Shown here piece by piece: positions 23,622 through 32,407 of a stretch of DNA of 64,000 bases; the first letter of the stretch is position 1; each line of letters starts with the position of its first letter. The notes beneath the pieces were generated by a model that ran no database searches, was not told the DNA's origin, and saw nothing but the letters and a program-made list of their open reading frames with translations. The DNA lies in contig NZ_JAOQJD010000005.1 of assembly GCF_025566985.1 (NCBI RefSeq), positions 1 through 64,000 on the forward strand, in the 5' to 3' direction. Origin of the DNA: Aedoeadaptatus acetigenes (GTDB lineage: Bacteria; Bacillota; Clostridia; Tissierellales; Peptoniphilaceae). The translations under genes were made by a program, and so were the position numbers.

Positions 23622-24495
23622 GGCCTTTCACCTTTCTCACCAATTCAAGGACATCGTTCGAGGCTTTTTCTTTCGTCGTGGTCACCGTGGCATAGATCAA
23701 AGGATCCTCGGCGGTTTCTGCGAAGCAGCCGTGGAGAAGGATTTCGCCTTCCCTCTCTTCGATATGAATGCCGATGGGAGATGCGCAGGAGGCACTTAAA
23801 GCCCGTTGAAAAGCGCGCTCCACCTTCATGCGAAAGGCGGCGCGGGAATCGGAAGCTTGGGTAAAGACCTTCAAAAGATCCCGCCGGTCCTCGGCGAGCT
23901 CGATGCCCAAAAGGCCCTGAGAGGGCGAGGGGATAAAGCGCGTGGGGTCCAGCTCTGCGGTCACCTTGTGGGCAAGCCCCGCCCGCAAAAGGCCGGCGTA
24001 GGCGAGAAGGGTGCCGTCGGCCAGGCCGCTTTCCACTTTATTGATGCGGGTTTCCACATTGCCGCGAATGGGCACGATCTTTACGTCCGGGTAGAAGTGC
24101 TTCAGCTGGGCGATGCGCCGATTGCTTCCCGTGGCGACCACCATGGAAGCCAAGTCCTCTTCCCTGAACTTGTCGCCCGTTCCTACGAACACATCCACGT
24201 CCGCCGGGGCCGCAGGCGGCGGGGCCAGGGTAAAGCCCGGTGCGATTTTTGAAGGCATGTCCTTTAATGAGTGAACGGCAATATCCACCGCCCCCTCCCG
24301 AAGGGCACCTTCTAATTCGCCGACGAAGACGCCGTTTTTGCCCACCTTGTGGATGGGAAGGTGTTGGATGCGGTCGCCTTTTGTGGAAATGATCTCGAGC
24401 TCCGCGTCCAGGCCCGCCTCCTTAAGAATCTCCACCACTGCCGTGGCTTGAATCTTCGCCAGATTACTGCCCCTCGTTCCTACTTTAAGTTTCAT
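23614..24495 (-). CDS. hemC: hydroxymethylbilane synthase (porphobilinogen deaminase)
   Basis: A 293-residue enzyme that polymerises four porphobilinogens into hydroxymethylbilane. It starts KLKVGTRGSNLAKIQA and shows HSLKDMP and the cofactor-attachment Cys in SASCASPIGIHIEE (about 240). The length is normal. GGGAG precedes the ATG. It overlaps sirC by 11 bp. No hemA, hemB or hemL is in the window, so earlier steps must be encoded elsewhere. Confidence 0.94.
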   Translation of the reverse strand: MKLKVGTRGSNLAKIQATAVVEILKEAGLDAELEIISTKGDRIQHLPIHKVGKNGVFVGELEGALREGAVDIAVHSLKDMPSKIAPGFTLAPPPAAPADVDVFVGTGDKFREEDLASMVVATGSNRRIAQLKHFYPDVKIVPIRGNVETRINKVESGLADGTLLAYAGLLRAGLAHKVTAELDPTRFIPSPSQGLLGIELAEDRRDLLKVFTQASDSRAAFRMKVERAFQRALSASCASPIGIHIEEREGEILLHGCFAETAEDPLIYATVTTTKEKASNDVLELVRKVKGHE

Positions 24496-25081
24496 CCAAT
24501 GACTCCCCGTAATTTTTACTAATTATCTCATCGTTCCATAATTCTTCCATAATTTCCGAAATGTGCGCGCTCTTTCGCTCCACCAAAAGCCTTCGTATGC
24601 GGTTCATTTCAAAAAGCTTTTCTTCGTCGTAATTCGAAAGAAATTCCTCCATATCCACCTTCACATACTTGCTCACCGTGGGATTGTCCGCGGAAATGCT
24701 CACTGCGAGGGGCCCGCGGCGGAGCACCGAGGCCATGTGAAAATCCGAGGTCTCGGGATCCGAGGTAGAAAGAACCGGCACCGATGCCGCCTTGGCGCGG
24801 CGAAGAAGGGCGGCATTTAAGGCTTCGTCGTCTGTGGCGACGATGAAATAGTCGTAGGCGAAAAAGCGGAAATCGCCGTCGACCTTTTTTTCCTTCAGAA
24901 AAATTCGCTCCGGATAAGCGTCGGCTAAAGCTATTAGATCGTCGCAAAAGGCGGGAGCTAAACAGTAAAAGAGAAAAGAGGAGTCGACGAGCCCCTGAAT
25001 CTTTATGGCCGCCGCCTTCCCGCCGCCGACGACGAGCATTTTTTTATCTTGCGTGTCTACCATGAGAGGAAAATATCGCAT
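24485..25081 (-). CDS. sirC: precorrin-2 dehydrogenase (SirC/Met8 type)
   Basis: A 198-residue NAD-dependent enzyme oxidising precorrin-2 to sirohydrochlorin. The Rossmann motif VVGGGKAAAIKIQGL (about 16-30), the middle FFAYDYFIVATDDEALN and the later STSDPETSDFHMASVLRRG are all typical. The start at 25081 follows GGAGGG; the frame extends further upstream without a site. No ferrochelatase domain is obvious, so iron insertion may be done by this protein (as in Met8) or elsewhere. It is the first gene of the minus-strand operon, transcribed from the extended -10 element at 25116-25124. Confidence 0.9.
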   Translation of the reverse strand: MRYFPLMVDTQDKKMLVVGGGKAAAIKIQGLVDSSFLFYCLAPAFCDDLIALADAYPERIFLKEKKVDGDFRFFAYDYFIVATDDEALNAALLRRAKAASVPVLSTSDPETSDFHMASVLRRGPLAVSISADNPTVSKYVKVDMEEFLSNYDEEKLFEMNRIRRLLVERKSAHISEIMEELWNDEIISKNYGESLDET

Positions 25082-25115
25082 AAGCCCTCCTAATTGATCA
25101 ATGCATACTCTCTCT

Positions 25116-25124
25116 ATTATAGCA
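25116..25124 (-). promoter_or_regulatory. extended -10 promoter of the sirC-hemC-cobA/hemD operon
   Basis: On the minus strand TGCTATAAT, about 35 bp before the sirC ATG, with no clear -35 box. Confidence 0.6.
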
Positions 25125-25185
25125 AAGGAAAGGAGAAACGCCCGCCTATATGAAACAAAAACGTAACAGCGAGGCGCGATTGCCA

Positions 25186-25194
25186 TGTTATAAT
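25186..25194 (+). promoter_or_regulatory. extended -10 promoter of the SLH protein gene
   Basis: TGTTATAAT, about 43 bp before the ATG, divergent from the tetrapyrrole operon promoter. Confidence 0.6.
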
Positions 25195-25236
25195 AGGGAC
25201 AGGTAGGATTTTTTATAAGAATTCTAGGAGGAAACT

Positions 25237-27222
25237 ATGAAGAAAAACAAGGCAAAAGCAGTGGCCACTCTGGCCTTAGCAGGCGCATTATTGACGACAC
25301 CTTTTGCGGCACAAGCTGCAAACTTTAAAGACGTCGGCGTAGGTCACTGGGCATACAGCTATATTTCGAAATTAAGTGATTTGAGAATCATTAAAGGCTA
25401 CGACGACGGCACCTTTAAGCCGTTGCGTAATGTCAGCTATTTGGAAATTCTGGAACTCCTTAAAGGCGTTCAAAATCCAACGAGTACTGAAATGACCTCG
25501 GCCATCGCAACGTACGGCTACATCGCCGATGCTTACAAAGTACCGAATTGGGCAAAGCCCGCGGTTTGCATCGCCCTTCAAAACAATGTCATCACCGAAG
25601 GCAATTTAAAAGCGGCATACAAACTGAATTACATTAACAATGTACGAAACGCCGATCAATTCCCCAGTCGTGAACTGGCCTTGGTTTACTACGCCAAAGC
25701 CCTGCGCATTGAACCGAAGAAAGACACGTCCAATATTAAAGTCACCGACATCGACTCCATCGGCAAAACGTCGAAAGAGCTCATCGGCGACGTGGATGTA
25801 AAGGGCCTCTTGGCATCCATGATCGATGCGGGCATCTTCAATGCATTCGGTACCGGCGCTGAATTTAAGGGGAACCTGCCTCTGCAAAGAGACCAAATGG
25901 CGAAGATTACGGACACGAGCTACGAATACAAATCCGTCAAATCCTTTGAAGGGGAAGTCGTGGCCATCGTTAAAAATAACGACGTTCCCGCCCTGACCAT
26001 TAAAGACAAAGACGGAAAGACGCAGGCTTTCGTTCTCTCGAAGGACACCGTCATTACCATTAACGGCAAGAGCGCCAAGGCCGAAGACCTAAATGCAGGC
26101 AGCAAGGTAAAAGTAAAAGCCTTCCCCCAAAGCGGCAGCATCGCTCCCTATCAAGCGGTATCCGTCGATGTAATCAGCACCGAGTTGAGCGGCGTCGGAA
26201 TGGTGGAAAGCGCGAAATTCGATGAAATCAAAATCGCTTATTCCACGAAGAAAGATGCGCCCATAGACGAAAGCTTTAAGGCGGAAAAGACCGAAACCTT
26301 TAAATTGGATAAGGACGCCACGATCACCAGCTTCGGCAAGAAGTTTGACTTAAAATCCCTCAGCTCGAGAGATATGGTCGTCTTCAAGGCCCAAGACGGC
26401 GTAGTGAAGGAATTGGAAGTTATCCCCAATAATGGCACGGTGGACGGCGAATTTGTCAGCTATACCTACAACGGTTACGGCGAAACCTCTACCTTGGTGT
26501 TAAAGCTTGCAAATAAAAAGGAAATCTCCTTTACAGCGAAGGGCGACGATGCTGCGAAGTTATCTGAAGTGACCAAGGGATTAAACAAGGGCTATCCCCT
26601 TACCTTGACCACACATTACCTGCAAATTAAAAAAGCCGGCGTTACGGAAGGTAAATTAGAAGGCTTTTTGGTGGATGTCAGCAATAAAACCTACGGCAAC
26701 GGTACCATTGAAATTCAAAAACAGGATGGTAATAAAGAAACCAAGTTATTGGCTGAAAAAATTGACTTCAAGGGATTGAAAGATAAGCAATCCTCGTCGA
26801 TCAATGCTTACGATTTACCGGGAAAGTTGATGAATAAAAAAGTCTACTTGGAATTGCAAGTCAAGGGCGAAAATGTCGTCGCAGTTACAGTTAAGTCTGA
26901 ATTGCTCAAAGAAGACAAAACCGTCAATGTTAAAGAAGTGAAGCGAGTCAATGAGGGCTTCACTTGGAATGGTGGCCCCGTTATCGCTTCGACCGGCAAA
27001 ACTTACGGCGAATACGAGTTTACCTTAGAAGACGGAGCAACGGACTTCAAGGACAAGAAATTCAGAGGTCTTGTAGAAATTGACGAATTTGACAAGATGA
27101 GAGGCACCAACTCGTTAACGGTTGTCTACGATCTTTACAAAGATGAAACGGAAGGCGGTACAATCACGAACCTGCGCGTAATGGGTGGAAGTTCTATCCT
27201 CCCCATATATAGAGATAGATAG
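25237..27222 (+). CDS. S-layer homology (SLH) domain surface protein
   Basis: A 661-residue exported protein. The signal peptide spans residues 1-28 (basic start, hydrophobic core, cleavage after AAQA). SLH repeats follow: about 29-75 (FKDVGVGHWAYSYISKL...GYDDGTFKP), about 95-150 and a weaker one near 190-225. These anchor proteins to pyruvylated cell-wall polymers. The rest (about 230-661) is Lys/Asp-rich beta-type sequence with no recognised family, probably outside the cell. The ribosome binding site is TAGGAGG. It is monocistronic with its own terminator. It could be an S-layer protein or an SLH-anchored adhesin. Confidence 0.85.
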   Translation: MKKNKAKAVATLALAGALLTTPFAAQAANFKDVGVGHWAYSYISKLSDLRIIKGYDDGTFKPLRNVSYLEILELLKGVQNPTSTEMTSAIATYGYIADAYKVPNWAKPAVCIALQNNVITEGNLKAAYKLNYINNVRNADQFPSRELALVYYAKALRIEPKKDTSNIKVTDIDSIGKTSKELIGDVDVKGLLASMIDAGIFNAFGTGAEFKGNLPLQRDQMAKITDTSYEYKSVKSFEGEVVAIVKNNDVPALTIKDKDGKTQAFVLSKDTVITINGKSAKAEDLNAGSKVKVKAFPQSGSIAPYQAVSVDVISTELSGVGMVESAKFDEIKIAYSTKKDAPIDESFKAEKTETFKLDKDATITSFGKKFDLKSLSSRDMVVFKAQDGVVKELEVIPNNGTVDGEFVSYTYNGYGETSTLVLKLANKKEISFTAKGDDAAKLSEVTKGLNKGYPLTLTTHYLQIKKAGVTEGKLEGFLVDVSNKTYGNGTIEIQKQDGNKETKLLAEKIDFKGLKDKQSSSINAYDLPGKLMNKKVYLELQVKGENVVAVTVKSELLKEDKTVNVKEVKRVNEGFTWNGGPVIASTGKTYGEYEFTLEDGATDFKDKKFRGLVEIDEFDKMRGTNSLTVVYDLYKDETEGGTITNLRVMGGSSILPIYRDR

Positions 27223-27245
27223 TGAGTACCTTTCCACTCATACAA

Positions 27246-27281
27246 AAGGCCCTATGGTTTGTCTCCATAGGGTCTTTTTTG
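27246..27281 (+). terminator. terminator of the SLH protein gene
   Basis: GGCCCTATGG pairs with CCATAGGGTC (one weak pair), then T6. Confidence 0.85.
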
Positions 27282-27288
27282 ATATAAT
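27280..27288 (+). promoter_or_regulatory. extended -10 promoter for the TcdA-like gene
   Basis: TGATATAAT, 24 bp before the ATG, placed immediately after the SLH gene terminator. Confidence 0.6.
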
Positions 27289-27312
27289 GAGGTGTTAGTA
27301 TGGGAGGTAGTT

Positions 27313-28035
27313 ATGGATCCGTTTTTGCGAACGCGTTGGTTGATCGGCTCGGATGCCGTGGATCATCTGCAGAAATCTTGCGTCGCCGTTTTCGGCGTCG
27401 GCGGCGTCGGCGGCTTTTGCATCGAGGCATTGGCGCGGGCCGGCGTCGGTCGATTGGACATCGTGGATTACGACCGGGTGGATGTGACGAATATCAATCG
27501 CCAGATCATCGCCACCACAGAAACCGTGGGCGAGCTGAAAGTGGATGTTATGAAGGCGCGCATCGCATCCATCGTGCCGGAGACGGAGGTGCGCACCCAT
27601 CCCATGATGTTTAGCGAAGCCACCGCAGAGAAAATCGACTTCAGGGACTACGACTACGTGGTGGATGCCGTGGACCAGGTGACGGCGAAGCTTTTAATTA
27701 TCGAAAAGGCCAAGGCCTGTGGCGTACCCGTCCTATCGGCCATGGGCGCGGGAAACAAACTGCATCCGGAAGCCCTCGAGCTCGCCATGCTTTCGGAAAC
27801 GAAAGTCTGTCCCCTGGCGCGGGTCATGCGCAGGGAAGTGAAGAAGCGGGGCCTCGGCGACATTCCCGTGGTCTATTCTACGGAAGAGCCTAAAAAGATC
27901 GAGGGCATGGAAGAACGTTCGCCGGCCAGTATTTCCTTCGTGCCTTCCGCGGCGGGGCTGATTGCGGCGTCGAAGGTGATCCGAGATTTAGTTCAAAGTG
28001 AGAAAGAGGATAGTCTTGTTAGAAAATTACAATGA
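27313..28035 (+). CDS. tcdA: tRNA threonylcarbamoyladenosine dehydratase (TcdA/CsdL type)
   Basis: A 240-residue E1-like ThiF-fold enzyme that cyclises t6A in tRNA using ATP. It opens RTRWLIGSDAVDHLQKS, then the nucleotide-binding GVGGVGGFCIEALARAG and DYDRVDVTNINRQ blocks and the DAVDQVTAK block. The C-terminal ATP-loop region VVYSTEEP is typical of TcdA. The start at 27313 follows GGGAGGTAG. It overlaps the pcrA start by about 20 bp. Confidence 0.9.
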   Translation: MDPFLRTRWLIGSDAVDHLQKSCVAVFGVGGVGGFCIEALARAGVGRLDIVDYDRVDVTNINRQIIATTETVGELKVDVMKARIASIVPETEVRTHPMMFSEATAEKIDFRDYDYVVDAVDQVTAKLLIIEKAKACGVPVLSAMGAGNKLHPEALELAMLSETKVCPLARVMRREVKKRGLGDIPVVYSTEEPKKIEGMEERSPASISFVPSAAGLIAASKVIRDLVQSEKEDSLVRKLQ

Positions 28036-30178
28036 TCGTCAGAAAGAAGCCATACTCCACACAGAGGGGCCTCTCTTGGTGCTCGCCGGAGCCGGCAGCG
28101 GCAAGACCCGCGTGGTCACGGGAAAAATCGCCTATTTGATCGAAGAGATGGGCGTCTCCCCCTACCGCATTCTCGCCATTACTTTTACGAACAAGGCGGC
28201 GAAAGAAATGAAGGAGCGGGTGGCCAAGCAATTGGGCCGCACCATCGAAGGCATGTGGATCAGCACATTCCACTCCATGTGCGTGCGCATTCTTCGCGGC
28301 GACATTCATTACCTGGGCTACGACAAAAACTTCGCCATTTACGACAGCGCCGATCAAAAGACCCTCATTAAGGAGTGCATGAAGGAATTAAACATCAGCA
28401 AGGAAATGTTTAAGCCCTACGGCCTCTTGAGCCAAATTTCCTCCTGGAAAAACGAAGGCACAGATGCGGATGCCGCCATGAAGGAAAATTTCGGCGATTT
28501 CTACGGACGGCAAACGGCGGAGGTCTACCGCCTCTACGAAAAGAAGAAGCGGGAGAATAACGCCCTGGATTTCGACGATCTCTTGGTAAAGACCGTGGAG
28601 CTCTTTCAACTGAAGGCCGACGTATTGGCCTATTACCAACAGAAATTCGAATACATTTTCGTGGACGAATACCAAGACACGAACCACATTCAATACTTAC
28701 TGGTCAAAATGCTCTCGGCCAAGGCGAAAAACCTCACCGTCGTCGGCGATAACGACCAATCCATCTATCGCTGGCGGGGCGCGGACATCGGCAATATTCT
28801 TTCCTTCGAGAAAGATTTTCCCGGCGCGAAGACCATTTTACTGGAGCAAAACTACCGTTCCACCACGCCGATTTTGGACTGCGCCAACGCCCTCATCGCC
28901 AACAATCCCACGTTGAAAGAAAAGAATTTGTGGACGGCGAAAAGCGGCGGCGATCCCGTAGTCTACCGGGAATTCTACCACAGCTCCGAAGAGGAATTGG
29001 CCGTGGTGCAAAAGATGCAGCACTTAAATTACAAGGGCACGGCCTACGGGGACATGGCGATACTGTATCGCACCAACGCCCAGTCGCGGGGCTTTGAGGA
29101 AGCCCTTATGCGGGAAGGTATTCCCTACCGCGTCGTGGGCGGCCTACGCTTTTACGACCGAAGGGAAATCAAGGATGTCATCGCCTATTTGGCGGCGGTA
29201 AACAATCCGAAAGACGACATCAATATCAGCCGCATCGTGAATGTGCCGAAAAGGGGTATAGGTGATACGACTTTAGAGAAGCTTCGCGCCTTTTCGGCCG
29301 AGCGTGGCATGAGCCTCTTCGCCCTCATGGAAGAGTTGGAGTCTTATCCGGAATTGAAAATTCGCGCACAGAAAAACATTCGCGAATTTGTGAATTTAAT
29401 CCACCTTCTGCAAAACAAGGCGGCGGAGCTCAGCCTGGCGGAGTTGGTGGAAGCGATTTTATTTGAAAGCGGCTATGCCGACGAGCTGAAGCGGGAGGAT
29501 ACGGTGGAATCCCGTACCCGATTGGAAAACGTGGAGGAATTTATCTCCGCGGCGGCGGAATTCGAAGAATCCAATCCGGAAATGAGCCTTACCGATTACC
29601 TGGGCAACCTCAGTTTGATTTCCGATAAAAATGAATTGGACGACGAATCCCATGCCGTCAAGCTCATGACCATTCACGGCGCCAAGGGCTTGGAATTTCC
29701 CGTGGTCTTCGTGGTGGGCCTTGAAGAGCGACTGTTCCCCACCTCGCGAAGCTACGACGACGAGGAAAGCATGGAGGAGGAACGCAGGCTCATGTACGTG
29801 GCGGTGACCCGGGCGGAAGAGAAGCTATTCCTATCTTCGGCCAAGTCCCGCACCCTCTACGGCAAGCGCAACAGCGCCATGAGAAGTCGCTTTGTGGAAG
29901 AGATCAAAGAGAATATTACCGTCCACGAAGAAGAGCCGCGGAAGAAGGATTTAAAAAGTCGCCACGACATTTACACCGGGGCGGCAGTGGTTGAGCAAAA
30001 GCCCGTGAAAAAACCGGAACCTCTCCCTGAATTAAGCGTCGGCGACACGATCGTTCACAAGAAATGGGGCGAAGGGATGCTCGTGCAGTTAAAAGGCGAC
30101 GAAGGCGTCATTTCCTTTGAGGGCAAGGGGCTGAAGACCTTGAACCTGAAGGTGGCGCCCATTCGAAAGAAGGAATAA
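28016..30178 (+). CDS. pcrA: ATP-dependent DNA helicase PcrA/UvrD
   Basis: A 720-residue superfamily 1A 3'-5' helicase for replication and repair. Motifs: Q-motif LNDRQ-like (ENYNDRQKEAI), I AGAGSGKTRV, Ia ITFTNKAAKEM, II DEYQDTN, III GDNDQSIYRWRGAD, IV LEQNYRS, V TIHGAKGLEFPVVFVVG, VI YVAVTRAEEKLFLS. The C-terminal tail (GDTIVHKKWGEGMLV) is the RNA polymerase-binding Tudor-like module. The TTG start at 28016 behind AGAGGAT fits the family N-terminus better than GTG at 27998. It lies directly before ligA, a common Firmicutes order. Confidence 0.95.
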   Translation: MLENYNDRQKEAILHTEGPLLVLAGAGSGKTRVVTGKIAYLIEEMGVSPYRILAITFTNKAAKEMKERVAKQLGRTIEGMWISTFHSMCVRILRGDIHYLGYDKNFAIYDSADQKTLIKECMKELNISKEMFKPYGLLSQISSWKNEGTDADAAMKENFGDFYGRQTAEVYRLYEKKKRENNALDFDDLLVKTVELFQLKADVLAYYQQKFEYIFVDEYQDTNHIQYLLVKMLSAKAKNLTVVGDNDQSIYRWRGADIGNILSFEKDFPGAKTILLEQNYRSTTPILDCANALIANNPTLKEKNLWTAKSGGDPVVYREFYHSSEEELAVVQKMQHLNYKGTAYGDMAILYRTNAQSRGFEEALMREGIPYRVVGGLRFYDRREIKDVIAYLAAVNNPKDDINISRIVNVPKRGIGDTTLEKLRAFSAERGMSLFALMEELESYPELKIRAQKNIREFVNLIHLLQNKAAELSLAELVEAILFESGYADELKREDTVESRTRLENVEEFISAAAEFEESNPEMSLTDYLGNLSLISDKNELDDESHAVKLMTIHGAKGLEFPVVFVVGLEERLFPTSRSYDDEESMEEERRLMYVAVTRAEEKLFLSSAKSRTLYGKRNSAMRSRFVEEIKENITVHEEEPRKKDLKSRHDIYTGAAVVEQKPVKKPEPLPELSVGDTIVHKKWGEGMLVQLKGDEGVISFEGKGLKTLNLKVAPIRKKE

Positions 30179-30179
30179 G

Positions 30180-32123
30180 ATGGAGAAGATGCGAGGGATC
30201 ATCGACCAACTAAATACTTGGGCCCATGCCTACTACACCTTGGACACGCCTTTGGTGGACGACAAAACCTACGACGCCCTCTACGACAAGCTCGTGGCTA
30301 TGGAGAAGGAGACAGGGGAAGTGGCGAGCGATTCTCCCACTCGTCGTGTCGGCGGGGATCTCTTGGAAGGCTTTGAAAAGTTTACCCACGAAAAGCCCCT
30401 CTATTCCCTGGACAAGGCCCAAAGCTATGAGCGGCTCAAGGCCTGGTGCGATCGCATGCATGCAGCCGGGGCCGACGACAAGGGCTATATGGCGGAGCTG
30501 AAGTTCGACGGGCTCACCATTTCCCTGACCTACGACGACGGCAAGCTCACCCGCGCCGTCACCCGTGGCAACGGCACCGTGGGCGAAGTGATTACGGAGC
30601 AGGTGGTCACCATATCCACCGTGCCCTTAAGCATTCCCTTTACGGGCCATTTGGTGGTGCAGGGCGAGGGGCTTATGCCTTATAAGAGTCTTAAAAAATA
30701 CAACGAAACGGCAGCGGAACCCTTAAAAAATCCGAGAAACGGTGCCGCCGGCGCCCTGAGAAATCTCGATCCCAAGGAAACCAGGCGGCGCAGGCTCACG
30801 GCCTACTTATATAATCTCACCGATGCCGAAGGCATCGTTTTCAAAACGGACGAAGAGATAAAGGCCTTTTTAAAAGAGCAGGGCTTTCTCGTCCATCCCA
30901 TGACCCGCCGCTGCGAAGATTTTCACGGGATTTTAGATTACATCGACGAAGTGGAAAACGCCCGCGACCGGCTGGACGTCATGATCGACGGCATCGTCCT
31001 TAAAATCAACGACGTCACCCAGCGCGAATCCTTGGGCTACACGGTGAAATTTCCCCGCTGGGCCATCGCCTATAAATTCGAGGCGAAGGAAGTGGTCACG
31101 AAACTTCTCGACGTGGAATGGAATGTAGGCCGCACGGGGAAGGTGACACCCACAGCCATCTTGGCGCCCGTGGATATCGACGGCGTGACCATTCAGCGGG
31201 CCACGCTGAATAATTATGACGACATTCTGAGAAAAGATGTGCGAATCGGCGGCGAGGTGCTTTTAAGGCGAAGCAATGACGTCATTCCCGAAATTTTAGA
31301 GGGAATCGGCGAAGAAGGTGATAGAATAGAGATGATCACCAAATGTCCCGCCTGCGCCACGGAGCTGGTGCAAAAAGGCGTGCACAGCTTCTGCCCGAAT
31401 ACCATCGGTTGCGAGCCCCAATTGGTGGCGCGGATCGATCACTTCGCCTCCCGAGATGCGATGGACATTACGGGGCTCAGCGAAAAGACAGCGGCAAAAT
31501 TAATCGCCGCAGGTCTGTTGCACGAGATTCCAGATATTTACGCACTGAAGAGGGAAGAGCTCATGGGCCTCGAGGGCTTCGGCGAAAAAAAGGCGGACAA
31601 TCTTTTAAACGCCATCGAGGAATCAAAAAAAATCAGTTTCAAGCGCTTTATCTATGCCTTGGGCATCGGTCAGGTAGGCATTAAGACCGCCGGCGATCTG
31701 GCGGATCACTTCGCCGATTTCGACGCCCTGGCAAAGGCCGAAGAAGCAGAGCTTGTGACCATCGAAGAGATCGGCCCGGAGACGGCGAGAGAGATTCGCC
31801 TCTTCTTTACCGATCCCGTTATCGGCGGCTACGTCCACGATTTAATGGATGCGGGGATCGAGCTGATCTACGAGCAATCGAAAAAATCCGGCGTCCTCGA
31901 CGGCATAACCGTGGTGCTTACGGGCACATTGTCCAGGCCGAGAAGCGAAGTAAAAGCGGCCCTGGAAGCGGAAGGCGCGAAGGTAACCGGATCCGTGTCG
32001 AAAAATACCGATCTCGTTCTCGCAGGGGATGCGGCGGGATCGAAAGCGGAAAAAGCGGAAAAATTAGGCGTACCCGTCTTATCGGAAGAAGCCTTTAATA
32101 GAAAGTGGGGAGACCTCCTATGA
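30180..32123 (+). CDS. ligA: NAD-dependent DNA ligase
   Basis: A 647-residue ligase that seals nicks in replication. The N-terminal NMN-binding part (YYTLDTPLVDDKTYDALY) is followed by the adenylation motif AELKFDGL (catalytic Lys about residue 109), the OB fold (GRTGKVTPTAILAPVDIDG), the Cys4 zinc finger (CPAC...C...C), helix-hairpin-helix repeats, and a C-terminal BRCT domain (GVLDGITVVLTGTLSRPR). The length is near the usual 670. It starts one base after the pcrA stop. Confidence 0.96.
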   Translation: MEKMRGIIDQLNTWAHAYYTLDTPLVDDKTYDALYDKLVAMEKETGEVASDSPTRRVGGDLLEGFEKFTHEKPLYSLDKAQSYERLKAWCDRMHAAGADDKGYMAELKFDGLTISLTYDDGKLTRAVTRGNGTVGEVITEQVVTISTVPLSIPFTGHLVVQGEGLMPYKSLKKYNETAAEPLKNPRNGAAGALRNLDPKETRRRRLTAYLYNLTDAEGIVFKTDEEIKAFLKEQGFLVHPMTRRCEDFHGILDYIDEVENARDRLDVMIDGIVLKINDVTQRESLGYTVKFPRWAIAYKFEAKEVVTKLLDVEWNVGRTGKVTPTAILAPVDIDGVTIQRATLNNYDDILRKDVRIGGEVLLRRSNDVIPEILEGIGEEGDRIEMITKCPACATELVQKGVHSFCPNTIGCEPQLVARIDHFASRDAMDITGLSEKTAAKLIAAGLLHEIPDIYALKREELMGLEGFGEKKADNLLNAIEESKKISFKRFIYALGIGQVGIKTAGDLADHFADFDALAKAEEAELVTIEEIGPETAREIRLFFTDPVIGGYVHDLMDAGIELIYEQSKKSGVLDGITVVLTGTLSRPRSEVKAALEAEGAKVTGSVSKNTDLVLAGDAAGSKAEKAEKLGVPVLSEEAFNRKWGDLL

Positions 32124-32398
32124 AAAAAGACGAAATCAGACATATTGCGGAAATATCCAAACTTTACTTCACCGACGAAGAGTTGGAAGCCATGGAAAAA
32201 GAATTTTCCGACACCATGGATTTGATGGATACGATCAAACAGGCGAAAGTACACTGTTCGCCCACCTTCCATACGAACGTTTTGCCCAATCGCCTGCGGG
32301 AGGACGAAATTCGTCCATCTCTGGATCGGGAAGACGCCACAGGCAATGCCGTGGCCGTGAAGTACGGCTACTTCGAAATCATTAAATTTGTGGAATAA
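32120..32398 (+). CDS. gatC: Asp/Glu-tRNA amidotransferase subunit C
   Basis: A 92-residue subunit that helps fold GatA and link it to GatB. The start at 32120 has a GGGGAGACC-type site; MKKDEIRHIAEISKLYFTDEELE and the LREDE...SLDREDATGNA region are typical. Its first codon overlaps the ligA stop. Confidence 0.93.
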   Translation: MKKDEIRHIAEISKLYFTDEELEAMEKEFSDTMDLMDTIKQAKVHCSPTFHTNVLPNRLREDEIRPSLDREDATGNAVAVKYGYFEIIKFVE

Positions 32399-32407
32399 GG
32401 AGGCCTC

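Noticed and set aside
22140..25081. Heme-only pathway
   Set aside because: Presence of the methyltransferase half and sirC directs the pathway to precorrin-2 and sirohydrochlorin. No coproporphyrin or protoheme genes are visible.
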